Origin: an uncultured Bacteroidota bacterium
GTDB taxonomy: Bacteria; Bacteroidota; Bacteroidia; Chitinophagales; Chitinophagaceae
Assembly (NCBI GenBank): GCA_903825095.1
Contig: CAIJZF010000221.1
Span: 1 to 6,191, forward strand
DNA length: 6,191 nucleotides
Reading direction: 5' to 3'
Shown piece after piece: positions 1 to 6,191 of this stretch. Below the pieces are notes generated by a model. It saw nothing but the letters and a program-made list of their open reading frames with translations. It had not been told where the DNA came from and made no database searches. The position numbers and the translations under genes were made by a program. Every line of letters starts with the position of its first letter. The first letter of the stretch is position 1.

Positions 1-98
1 GTAACTGCTTCGATAAATGCGTCTAAAGCTGCGTTAGCTTGTGTTTTTGCGATCTCTGCATTGTCAGCAATGTGAGCGATCAATTCTGCTTTGTTCAT
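1..98 (-). CDS. HU family DNA-binding protein, C-terminal part beyond window edge
   Basis: The minus strand from the ATG at 96-98 reads MNKAELIAHIADNAEIAKTQ and continues ANAALDAFIEAV to the window edge. This is the helix 1-turn-helix 2 start of HU/IHF-type histone-like proteins; E. coli HU-beta begins MNKSQLIDKIA and has the same ALDA motif near residue 25. About 32 of the usual 90 or so residues are visible, so the DNA-binding beta arms lie outside. HU forms dimers that bend and compact DNA in the nucleoid. The gene has its own predicted promoter at 132-139 and is separated by about 260 nt from the upstream minus-strand operon, so it is probably transcribed alone. The start is well supported by the family N-terminus. 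The specific HU paralogue cannot be assigned from this fragment. Confidence 0.92.
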   Translation of the reverse strand, partial: MNKAELIAHIADNAEIAKTQANAALDAFIEAV

Positions 99-131
99 AG
101 ATGTGTTTTTTATAAGTTTAAAACGATGTAA

Positions 132-139
132 CAAATTTA
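132..139 (-). promoter_or_regulatory. Bacteroidota-type -7 promoter box of the HU gene
   Basis: The minus strand reads TAAATTTG, an exact match to the Bacteroidota sigma-ABfr -7 consensus TAnnTTTG. It lies 33 nt upstream of the HU start codon, which would leave a short leader of roughly 25-30 nt. I found no TTTG/TTG -33 element at the usual distance of about 19 nt: the nearest TTG triplets upstream are 11 and 33 nt away. The call therefore rests on the -7 box and its position alone. Confidence 0.5.
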
Positions 140-261
140 TTAGGTTTTATCAATTGAAAAAATATTTTTTTTCAAAATGCATTTTTATATATCGCTTGAA
201 ACCCTTAAATAGTAAGGTTTTCGTGCAAAATCATGCAATTCGTTAGTTTAATGTATTCCTT

Positions 262-298
262 GAAAAACATATGAAACCCTTGCTGGCATTGAGTTTCA
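262..298 (-). terminator. Weak candidate terminator after the DUF4286 gene
   Basis: On the minus strand TGAAAC (293-298) can pair with GTTTCA (272-277) around a 15-nt loop, followed within a few bases by a TGTTTTTC stretch. It sits about 60 nt past the DUF4286 stop and upstream of the HU promoter, where the end of the xth operon transcript is expected. The stem is only 6 bp and the T tract is short and offset, so this could be chance in an AT-rich gap. Nothing better is visible in the gap. Confidence 0.28.
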
Positions 299-357
299 TT
301 GATAATCGGCTGAAATATAAGCCTGCCTTGAGTTTCGGCTATTTAATCTATCCACAT

Positions 358-660
358 TCAATTCACAATTTGCATTTCGGTGCAAAAATAGTAGCATTTT
401 TCACCCCAGGTGACTTGTACTTCCTGCAAATGGGTGGAAGCGTGTAATTGTTGGTACGACTGCCATAGCTCGATGTTGTCACAATAAAGTTGCAAAGTAT
501 AAGTAGGCGATTGGTCGGCTTGCACTGCTATTTGATATAATTTATGGTCACTAAAACTTTGACTTCTTAGCATTTGTGGAATAAAATTATTTTTCATCCA
601 TTCCAACCATTGAAATTCCAAAGCAGGATCTATTTGAAAACTAATATTATAAACCTTCAT
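358..660 (-). CDS. DUF4286 family protein
   Basis: A 100-residue protein starting MKVYNISFQIDPALEFQWLE. The pattern fits DUF4286: a first beta strand of the form xxYNxxxxID, a WLEWMKNNFIPQM helix (residues 18-30 approximately), a middle strand TYTLQLYCDN, a helix WQSYQQLHA, and a final strand EKCYYFCTEMQIV. The arrangement resembles a small alpha/beta fold of the ferredoxin-like, dimeric-barrel sort, which is my inference. No catalytic residues or biochemical role are known to me. I place the start at the ATG at 658-660. The open frame extends two codons further to a TTG at 664-666, which is less likely because family members begin directly with the first strand. The gene starts 18 nt after the xth stop codon, so it is probably the last cistron of that operon. 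There is no signal peptide or membrane segment, so it should be cytoplasmic. Confidence 0.83.
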   Translation of the reverse strand: MKVYNISFQIDPALEFQWLEWMKNNFIPQMLRSQSFSDHKLYQIAVQADQSPTYTLQLYCDNIELWQSYQQLHASTHLQEVQVTWGEKCYYFCTEMQIVN

Positions 661-678
661 GTACAATAATTTTATATT

Positions 679-1446
679 TTATTTTAATTCTAAAACGATA
701 GGGCAGTGATCACTATGTTTCACCATCGGCAAGATGGTAGCAGCTTTGATGGAACTTACTAAAGCTTCTGTGGTGCATAAATAATCAATGCGCCATCCTT
801 TGTTTCGGAGTCTCACACTAGGAAATCTTTGTGTCCACCAGGAATAACCACCTGTGGTGGTTGGATTAATTTTTCTATAACTATCTACCCATCCATTTGC
901 TAAAAATGAATCCATCCATGCCCTTTCCTCTGGTAAAAAACCAGAAGATTTTTTATTGCCTTTGGGATCATGAATATCTATTTCTTGATGTGCAATATTA
1001 TAGTCGCCTGCAAGAATAATTTTAGAACGTTTCTTTTGAAGCTTTTTTATATAGCTTTCAAATTCGTTCAACCACTGGTATTTATAGGTCTGTCTTTCAT
1101 CGCCACTACTTCCAGAGGGGAAATAGGCATTTACAATAGTAATGTCCCCTATATCTACTCTAATCACCCTGCCCTCAAAATCGCTCATTTCAAATCCATT
1201 ACCAGTTTGCACTAAATCGGGTTTGATTTTAGTAAAAACAGCTACACCACTATAGCCTTTTTTTTGAGCGGAAAACCAGCAAACATGATAGCCAAGTTGG
1301 GTGAATAAAGAAAGGTCAATATCGTCTTGAGTAGCCTTGGTTTCTTGCACGCAAAAAATATCTACGGGGTATTCGGTGAGCCATTCAATGAGCCCTTTTT
1401 TAATAGCGGCCCTAATTCCATTGACATTATAACTTACAATACGCAT
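679..1446 (-). CDS. xth: Exodeoxyribonuclease III (AP endonuclease)
   Basis: A 255-residue, full-length member of the exonuclease III/APE1 family (endonuclease/exonuclease/phosphatase fold). These enzymes cut 5' of abasic sites and remove nucleotides from 3' ends in base-excision repair, using a divalent metal ion. All the family active-site signatures are present in order: N7 in SYNVNGIRA, metal ligand E35 in VQETKA, Y108 in NAYFPSG, D148 and N150 in AGDYNIAH, the substrate-loop stretch around SWWTQRF (202-208), D221 in GWRIDYL, and the catalytic pair D246-H247 in HSDHCP. The SWW...GWRIDY form resembles the ExoA/APE1-like branch more than E. coli XthA. The ATG at 1444-1446 gives the canonical N-terminus with no extension. 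The upstream secreted-protein gene ends 26 nt before it and DUF4286 follows 18 nt after it, so co-transcription is likely. The enzyme is cytoplasmic. Confidence 0.97.
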   Translation of the reverse strand: MRIVSYNVNGIRAAIKKGLIEWLTEYPVDIFCVQETKATQDDIDLSLFTQLGYHVCWFSAQKKGYSGVAVFTKIKPDLVQTGNGFEMSDFEGRVIRVDIGDITIVNAYFPSGSSGDERQTYKYQWLNEFESYIKKLQKKRSKIILAGDYNIAHQEIDIHDPKGNKKSSGFLPEERAWMDSFLANGWVDSYRKINPTTTGGYSWWTQRFPSVRLRNKGWRIDYLCTTEALVSSIKAATILPMVKHSDHCPIVLELK

Positions 1447-1472
1447 CTACTATTTTGTTTAGCTAGTTTGTT

Positions 1473-2858
1473 TTATCCAGGTTGTTGAAAAATTTCTGCA
1501 TAAGCAATCAGTAATAATAAATTTTCTAATGCAGGCAGGGCAGTTCTTTTTTCTACCATTTGTATAGGTTTTTTATTTCCACTAATGGCCATTACTATTT
1601 TTTTATCGATAAGTAGGGTAGTAATATTATTTTCATAATTCAGTTGAATGACAAATTCATGCTGCATTGCACTACCGCTAATAACTCTTGAATGTTTGAT
1701 GGGCTGTTTTGCAAATAAAGTACCCAGGTTGGACATATGGCTAGAATCGTATCCATTGTACACTATATCAGGGTAATAAAATTTGTTTTCTTCTTTCACA
1801 AAGTCATTCACTGTAAAATAACCAATACTATCTTTATCTTGAAAAATACGGTGTGTAGCTTCGGATAAAAATTGAATAGCCAATTTAGGGGTATTATCAT
1901 TGAATACCGGCTCGACATTAAATTCAATATAGGAATCTAAAGAATAATCGATATTATTTTTAATATCTCTTAAGGGCTGCATGACTTGATAGTATTCATT
2001 TTTGCTAAATACCGGTCTTGTTTTTCTAATAATGTCTACAATGTCTTTGTAGGGATTGTTTTCAGATTTATCCTTGTTGTTTATCTTTTTCAAAACAGCT
2101 GGTGGTATTCTTAATGCATGTAGTCCTGCATTGTCTACAAAAGAAATAAACTTCTTGCTTGTATCAAATAAGACTCTGGGCATATTGTGCACAAAGGGCA
2201 TCCAATAATTATCGGTAGCGTAGGCCGCTGGAATTTTGACATCTATAAAATCTATATCATCTCCCTCCGCGTCCAAAAAGTTCATGGCCTTTGTAATGGC
2301 ATTATACATTAGATTAGGCATACTAGCAGTCGATCTTATGGTATAACCTATTCCCAAGGATTCAATAGGGGTAAAGCCCAACATAATAGTTTTTTGAAAA
2401 ACACGCTCTTGCTTTAGATTAAATATTGAACAGGCGATAAACCAAACGGAATGAATGCTGTCTTTTTTTTCTTTGGATAATTTTACTAAATCATTCTGGT
2501 ATGCAAACCCAGGGTCCATTTCATATATTTCTATATAGGCATGATAAGGAATCTGCCTACTATTAGACCAATCAATTTTTATTTTACCTGCCTGCGTTAG
2601 CTTCGTAAGTGTTCTGGTAGTGGTGGTGTAGCTTTTATCTCTTTGCATTTTTAAAGTGACAAAAAGACTCGTATCTAAGGTTTCTAAAATAGGATTGATA
2701 TTCGCTGGAATTTCCCAATAACTAGCCGTTGGGTTTAAATAAGAGAAGGCTTGTATTTGTTCCACTACAACTAGTGGCTTTGAAGTATTTTGAGACCATC
2801 CTTGGAAGGAGCATAGTAATGAAAAAACTAGAAATTGAATGGCAATCAAGTGCTTCAT
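1473..2858 (-). CDS. Hypothetical secreted protein, first gene of xth operon
   Basis: A 461-residue protein that I do not recognise. From the ATG at 2856-2858 it begins MKHLIAIQFLVFSLLCSFQG followed by WSQNTSKP. This is a classic Sec signal peptide with a basic n-region, a hydrophobic core and likely cleavage after S22 in GWS|QN. The cysteine in the core is preceded by leucine, so it is not a good lipobox. The open frame continues 18 codons upstream to a TTG at 2910-2912; that version would bury the signal peptide behind a polar stretch and overlap the predicted promoter, so I reject it. After the signal there are no further long hydrophobic segments, so the mature chain should be periplasmic or exported. 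Aromatic and Asp/Asn-rich beta-like stretches alternate with helical ones, such as the segment YNAITKAMNFLDAEGDDIDF. No enzymatic motif, internal repeat or C-terminal T9SS sorting domain is evident. Its link to the repair gene xth may be only positional. Confidence 0.85.
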   Translation of the reverse strand: MKHLIAIQFLVFSLLCSFQGWSQNTSKPLVVVEQIQAFSYLNPTASYWEIPANINPILETLDTSLFVTLKMQRDKSYTTTTRTLTKLTQAGKIKIDWSNSRQIPYHAYIEIYEMDPGFAYQNDLVKLSKEKKDSIHSVWFIACSIFNLKQERVFQKTIMLGFTPIESLGIGYTIRSTASMPNLMYNAITKAMNFLDAEGDDIDFIDVKIPAAYATDNYWMPFVHNMPRVLFDTSKKFISFVDNAGLHALRIPPAVLKKINNKDKSENNPYKDIVDIIRKTRPVFSKNEYYQVMQPLRDIKNNIDYSLDSYIEFNVEPVFNDNTPKLAIQFLSEATHRIFQDKDSIGYFTVNDFVKEENKFYYPDIVYNGYDSSHMSNLGTLFAKQPIKHSRVISGSAMQHEFVIQLNYENNITTLLIDKKIVMAISGNKKPIQMVEKRTALPALENLLLLIAYAEIFQQPG

Positions 2859-2962
2859 AAGTCGTATCAAATGGTAGGTCAAATTTAGCTTATTTAAAGT
2901 ACTATGCTTCAATATTTATTCTAACTTCAATAAGAAGATTTGTTAAAATATTCAAACTAGCC
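2859..2962. promoter_or_regulatory. Divergent promoter region between secreted-protein operon and LOG gene
   Basis: This 104-nt gap separates the divergent starts of the secreted-protein operon (minus) and the LOG-family gene (plus), so it must hold both promoters unless one is leaderless or internal. It is strongly AT-rich. The minus-strand -7 box at 2880-2887 is the only full consensus match. On the plus strand AAGATTTG at 2935-2942 matches TAnnTTTG at all but its first fixed base and is the best candidate for the LOG gene. Its -33 partner is not clear. No Shine-Dalgarno sequence is seen before either start, as is usual in Bacteroidota. I see no clear operator palindrome. Confidence 0.6.
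2880..2887 (-). promoter_or_regulatory. Bacteroidota-type -7 promoter box of secreted-protein/xth/DUF4286 operon
   Basis: The minus strand reads TAAATTTG, the same octamer found before the HU gene and a full match to TAnnTTTG. It ends 21 nt before the ATG at 2858, giving a leader of about 10-15 nt. A TTG triplet at 2910-2912 lies 22 nt further upstream, a little longer than the usual -33 to -7 spacing, so the -33 element is doubtful. The position also supports choosing the downstream ATG over the TTG at 2912, which would lie upstream of this promoter. Confidence 0.47.
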
Positions 2963-3700
2963 ATGAAACCTATAGAAAAGCAAAGAATTATTCCAGCCTT
3001 TAAGCAGTATGACTTAGAGGGGCCCAAGCCCAGGGTGAATGAATTTTTATTTGCCTTTCAAATTTTTATTCAATTTATTAAAGGGTTTAGAACCCTTCAC
3101 TTTGTGGGACCCAGCGTGACTGTTTTTGGTTCTGCAAGATTTGATGAAAATCATGTTTACTATAAAATGGCTAGAGAAATAGGAAAAAAAATTGCCGAAC
3201 TAGGATTTACCACCATGACAGGTGGGGGTCCTGGTATTATGGAAGCGGCCAATAGAGGCGCTTTTGAAAATGGAGGTGCTTCTGTTGGATGTAATATTAA
3301 ATTGCCTTTCGAACAAGCACCGAATCCCTACACACAAACTTCCATAACCTTTAGTTACTTCTTTATTAGAAAAGTGTTGTTGGTGAAATATTCCTATGCC
3401 TTTATAATTATGCCAGGAGGCTTTGGTACCCAAGATGAATTTTTTGAAACCTTAACCTTAGCACAAACCAAGGTCATCAACGATTTTCCTATTGTAGTCA
3501 TGGGTAAAGAATACTATGCACCTTTTCATCATTGGATGGATCACATGATTGCAGAAGGCACTATTGCCGAGGGAGATAAAAAATTTATGTTATTCACCGA
3601 TAGCGTGGACGAAGCCATGGAACATATAAGTAAATATGTACACAAGAATTACAAAGTGAAACCACGTAAACGTTTATGGTGGTTGTTTGAAAAAATTTAA
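2963..3700 (+). CDS. LOG family protein (TIGR00730-type nucleoside 5'-monophosphate phosphoribohydrolase)
   Basis: A 245-residue Rossmann-fold protein of the family long misnamed 'lysine decarboxylase'. Characterised members hydrolyse the N-glycosidic bond of nucleoside 5'-monophosphates, releasing base and ribose phosphate; plant and some bacterial members activate cytokinins. Visible signatures are GSARF at 56-60, GGGPGIMEAANRGA at 87-100 (with conserved E94 and R98), FIRKVLL at 134-140, and the hallmark PGGFGTQDE at 151-159 (catalytic E159). The core spans roughly residues 48-226. The first 45 or so residues, with an amphipathic FLFAFQIFIQFI stretch, and the basic tail KVKPRKRLWWLFEKI lie outside the usual core of about 190 residues. 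The substrate cannot be told from sequence; purine or pyrimidine monophosphate salvage is more likely here than cytokinin signalling. The gene stands alone, followed 5 nt later by a strong terminator. No signal peptide is seen, so it is cytoplasmic. Confidence 0.92.
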   Translation: MKPIEKQRIIPAFKQYDLEGPKPRVNEFLFAFQIFIQFIKGFRTLHFVGPSVTVFGSARFDENHVYYKMAREIGKKIAELGFTTMTGGGPGIMEAANRGAFENGGASVGCNIKLPFEQAPNPYTQTSITFSYFFIRKVLLVKYSYAFIIMPGGFGTQDEFFETLTLAQTKVINDFPIVVMGKEYYAPFHHWMDHMIAEGTIAEGDKKFMLFTDSVDEAMEHISKYVHKNYKVKPRKRLWWLFEKI

Positions 3701-3705
3701 GAAAT

Positions 3706-3739
3706 AAAAAAAGGAACTTATTACTAGGTTCCTTTTTTT
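3706..3739. terminator. Bidirectional rho-independent terminator between convergent genes
   Basis: A7-GGAAC (3706-3717) pairs perfectly with GTTCC-T7 (3728-3739), a 12-bp perfect stem. The pairing can extend inward by a G-T wobble and two A-T pairs to a small TTAC loop. Because the stem base is an A run on the left and a T run on the right, each strand's transcript ends in a U tract. The same hairpin can therefore stop the LOG transcript (stop codon at 3700) and the metH transcript (stop codon at 3794-3796) coming from the other side. Confidence 0.92.
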
Positions 3740-3793
3740 ATTTATAAAATATTTAATAAAGTATCTGCGTGAAATATAAGTAGAAGGCTAATG

Positions 3794-6191
3794 TTAATCT
3801 ATTACAGGTTGTAACCATCTAGTGATATACTCTAAAGGTTTATCTTTTCTTTTTGTATAGTCTAATACTTGGTCCTGATTAATTTTACCTAATCCAAAAT
3901 ATTGACTTTTTGGATTCGCAAGATACCAACCACAAACACTAGAAGCTGGGTACATGGCTAAACTTTCTGTTAAGCTAATACCTGTATTTTTTTCAGCGTC
4001 TAATAAATTAAACAAGGTATACTTTTCTGTATGATCAGGACAAGCAGGATAACCAGGTGCAGGACGAATGCCTACATACTGCTCACTAATTAAAGACTCA
4101 TTATTTAAAGTTTCATCTGCTGCATAGCCCCAATATTCTTTTCTAGTTTTAGCATGTAAATATTCTGCAAAGGCTTCCGCGAGTCTGTCTGCTAAGGCTT
4201 GTAAAATAATTTTATTATAGTCGTCTAAGTTCTCTTCAAATTTTTTGATATGTTTTTCAATACCATGAATGGTGACTGCAAAGGCGCCAATAAAATCTTT
4301 TTTATTTTCAGTAGCTGGGCAAATAAAATCGGCTAAAGAATAATTGGGTTGACCTACTGTTTTTTTAGCTTGTTGTCTTAAAAAATGCAAGGCTATTTTT
4401 TCTTGACCATTTTCAACAAGTACATCATCGTTATTAGAACTGGCTGGCCAGAAACCCACAGCCCCTTTGGCTGTTAGCCATTTCTCTTCAATGATTTGAG
4501 TGAGAAGTTTTTGCGCGTCGGCATATAATTTAGTTGCCACTTCACCTACTACCTTATCTGTTAAAATAGCAGGGAAATTTCCATGCAATTCCCATGCAAT
4601 GAAAAAGGGTTTCCAATCGATATAGTCTACGAGTACCGATAAGTCGGTAATCTCAATGGCTTTATTACCTGTAAAACTAGGGGCTACCACTTTAAAGTTT
4701 TCCCAATCTATGACTGCTTTGTTTTGTAAAGCATCTAAATAGCTAAGTGATTGCTTAGTTGTTTTTTTATTATCAAAATCGGACTTTAAACCTGCATAGG
4801 CTTTTTCTAATTCTAATAAGAAAGGGGCTTTTTGTTCTTTACTCAATAAGGAGCCAGCCACCGTTACACTTCTTGAAGCGTCTAATACATGTATCACACC
4901 ATCTCCATATTCAGGTGCAATCTTTACAGCCGTATGCATACGAGAAGTAGTAGCACCACCAATCATAAGTGGAATAGTCATGCCTCTGCGTTTCATTTCT
5001 TTAGCGATATAGACCATCTCATCTAATGAAGGTGTAATTAAACCACTTAGTCCAATAATATCTACCTCTTGCTTTTGTGCTTCTGCTAAAATTTTATCGG
5101 CAGGCACCATTACGCCTAAATCAATAATTTCATATCCATTACAGCCAAGTACCACGCCCACAATATTTTTTCCAATATCATGCACATCCCCTTTCACGGT
5201 GGCCAGTAATATTTTAGCAGGTCCCTTGCTTGCGCCATTGGGATTAATGGAAGCTAATTTTTTTCTTTCTTTTTCGGCTTCAATAAATGGAGTTAATACC
5301 GCCACACTTTTTTTCATCACCCTAGCACTTTTTACCACCTGCGGTAAAAACATTTTACCTGCGCCAAATAAATCACCTACTTGGTTCATGCCCGCCATCA
5401 GTGGTCCTTCAATGACTTCTAATGGTTCGCTGTATTGTAATCTTGCTTCTTCTGTATCTGCATCAATAAAATCGGTAATACCATTGATTAAAGAATGCGC
5501 TAATCTTTCTTCCACCGTACCTTCTCTCCATGCTGCACTTTTTACTTCTACTTTTCCTTTGGCTTTAACAGTATCGGCGTATTGAATTAAAGCTTCTGTA
5601 GCTTCGTTGTTGTCGTTGTTTCTATTTAAAATTACATCCTCACATAAATTTCTTAAGGTAGGTTCAATTTCATCATATACTTCCAATTGACCTGCGTTCA
5701 CAATACCCATATCCATACCCGCTTTCACAGCATGAAATAAGAATACGGCATGAATGGCTTCACGCACGGCATCGTTTCCTCTAAAAGAAAAAGAAACGTT
5801 GGATACCCCACCACTTATTTTAGCAAGTGGCATTTGTTGTTTAATAACGCGGGTAGCTTCAATAAAATCGACGGCATAATTATTATGCTCTTCAATACCT
5901 GTGGCCACCGCAAAAATATTGGGATCGAAAATAATATCTTGAGGATCGAATCCTACTTGTTCTACTAATATTTTATACGCGCGCGCACAAATTTCTATTT
6001 TACGGTCCTTGGTATCGGCCTGACCTACTTCATCAAAAGCCATTACAATCACAGCCGCACCAAATGCCTTACAGATATGTGCTTGTTCAATAAACTTAGC
6101 TTCTCCTTCCTTCATGGAAATAGAGTTCACAATACATTTTCCTTGCACACATTTTAAACCCGCTTCAATAATTTCAAACTTAGAACTATCA
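3794..6191 (-). CDS. metH: Methionine synthase, cobalamin-dependent; N-terminal part beyond window edge
   Basis: The enzyme moves the methyl group of 5-methyltetrahydrofolate via cobalamin to homocysteine, giving methionine and tetrahydrofolate in the cytoplasm. The last 798 residues are visible, aligning with about residue 430 onward of the 1227-residue E. coli enzyme. In order they show: the end of the folate-binding TIM barrel ([14 protein letters not shown] at the edge, then [42 protein letters not shown]); the helical cobalamin cap ([20 protein letters not shown], about 5340-5420); the B12 Rossmann domain with DVHDIGKN (lower-ligand histidine at 5180-5182), [12 protein letters not shown] and GGATTS; and the AdoMet reactivation domain with [12 protein letters not shown] and [15 protein letters not shown] (4022-4066). 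The frame is open to the edge; the GTG at 6146-6148 is an internal valine, not a start. Many Bacteroidota encode the homocysteine-binding domain in a separate gene, and this window cannot show whether that holds here. A B12 riboswitch, if present, would also lie outside. Confidence 0.98.
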   Translation of the reverse strand, partial: DSSKFEIIEAGLKCVQGKCIVNSISMKEGEAKFIEQAHICKAFGAAVIVMAFDEVGQADTKDRKIEICARAYKILVEQVGFDPQDIIFDPNIFAVATGIEEHNNYAVDFIEATRVIKQQMPLAKISGGVSNVSFSFRGNDAVREAIHAVFLFHAVKAGMDMGIVNAGQLEVYDEIEPTLRNLCEDVILNRNNDNNEATEALIQYADTVKAKGKVEVKSAAWREGTVEERLAHSLINGITDFIDADTEEARLQYSEPLEVIEGPLMAGMNQVGDLFGAGKMFLPQVVKSARVMKKSVAVLTPFIEAEKERKKLASINPNGASKGPAKILLATVKGDVHDIGKNIVGVVLGCNGYEIIDLGVMVPADKILAEAQKQEVDIIGLSGLITPSLDEMVYIAKEMKRRGMTIPLMIGGATTSRMHTAVKIAPEYGDGVIHVLDASRSVTVAGSLLSKEQKAPFLLELEKAYAGLKSDFDNKKTTKQSLSYLDALQNKAVIDWENFKVVAPSFTGNKAIEITDLSVLVDYIDWKPFFIAWELHGNFPAILTDKVVGEVATKLYADAQKLLTQIIEEKWLTAKGAVGFWPASSNNDDVLVENGQEKIALHFLRQQAKKTVGQPNYSLADFICPATENKKDFIGAFAVTIHGIEKHIKKFEENLDDYNKIILQALADRLAEAFAEYLHAKTRKEYWGYAADETLNNESLISEQYVGIRPAPGYPACPDHTEKYTLFNLLDAEKNTGISLTESLAMYPASSVCGWYLANPKSQYFGLGKINQDQVLDYTKRKDKPLEYITRWLQPVID

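Noticed and set aside
195..222. Bulged hairpin AAACCCTTA...TAAGGTTT as a terminator
   Set aside because: There is no U tract after it on the minus strand, where a terminator is needed, and only four T's on the plus strand, where no gene ends.
661..666. TTG start two codons upstream of the DUF4286 ATG
   Set aside because: The ATG at 658-660 gives the normal family N-terminus, and no ribosome binding site favours the TTG.
970..1215. 81-codon plus-strand frame inside xth
   Set aside because: It is fully antisense to a well-conserved gene, with no recognisable protein features; it is a shadow frame.
2807..2815. Lipoprotein signal in the secreted protein (cysteine in LLCS)
   Set aside because: The residue before the cysteine is leucine rather than Ala/Gly/Ser, and the hydrophobic core continues past it to a better signal peptidase I site at GWS|Q.
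2859..2912. TTG-initiated 18-codon N-terminal extension of the secreted protein
   Set aside because: It would bury a textbook signal peptide that starts at the ATG at 2856-2858, and it covers the predicted -7 box.
3200..3433. 77-codon minus-strand frame inside the LOG gene
   Set aside because: It is antisense to the most conserved part of the LOG protein and resembles no family.
4759..5968. Three plus-strand frames (4759-4950, 5199-5585, 5750-5968) inside metH
   Set aside because: All are antisense to conserved metH sequence and have no independent support; the longest (128 codons) mirrors the B12 cap and adjoining region.
6146..6148. GTG as the start of metH
   Set aside because: The frame stays open upstream and encodes conserved MetH residues ([14 protein letters not shown]), so the codon is an internal valine.

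Overview
The window looks like an ordinary chromosomal segment of a low-GC member of the Bacteroidota. The best match in style is a Chitinophagaceae-type organism, but that family placement is an inference. The support is: promoter -7 boxes of the TAnnTTTG type, no clear Shine-Dalgarno sequences before the starts, a DUF4286 protein (common in Bacteroidota), a Bacteroidota-style signal peptide ending in GWSQ, and AT-rich codon use throughout. I see no phage, transposon, CRISPR, toxin-antitoxin or defence genes, no rRNA or tRNA, and no sign of horizontal transfer.

Layout. Positions 1-98 (minus) hold the first 32 codons of an HU-type DNA-binding protein, cut by the window edge. Positions 99-357 are intergenic, with the HU promoter and some weak inverted and direct repeats. 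Positions 358-2858 (minus) hold a probable three-gene operon, in transcription order: a secreted protein of unknown function, exodeoxyribonuclease III (xth), and a small DUF4286 protein. The gaps between these genes are only 26 and 18 nt. Positions 2859-2962 form a divergent promoter region. Positions 2963-3700 (plus) encode a LOG-family (TIGR00730, 'lysine decarboxylase-like') nucleotide phosphoribohydrolase. A strong bidirectional rho-independent terminator at 3706-3739 lies between this gene and the convergent metH (minus, 3794 to beyond the window end), which encodes B12-dependent methionine synthase and lacks its N-terminal part here.

The genes do not form a single pathway. Exonuclease III serves base-excision repair, HU organises the nucleoid, MetH regenerates methionine and tetrahydrofolate, and the LOG protein probably hydrolyses nucleoside monophosphates. 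The least explained items are the 461-residue secreted protein in the xth operon and the DUF4286 protein. Three apparent starts needed correction. The longest open frames of DUF4286 and of the secreted protein begin at TTG codons upstream of better ATG starts. The metH frame runs to the window edge, so the apparent start there is an internal GTG valine codon.
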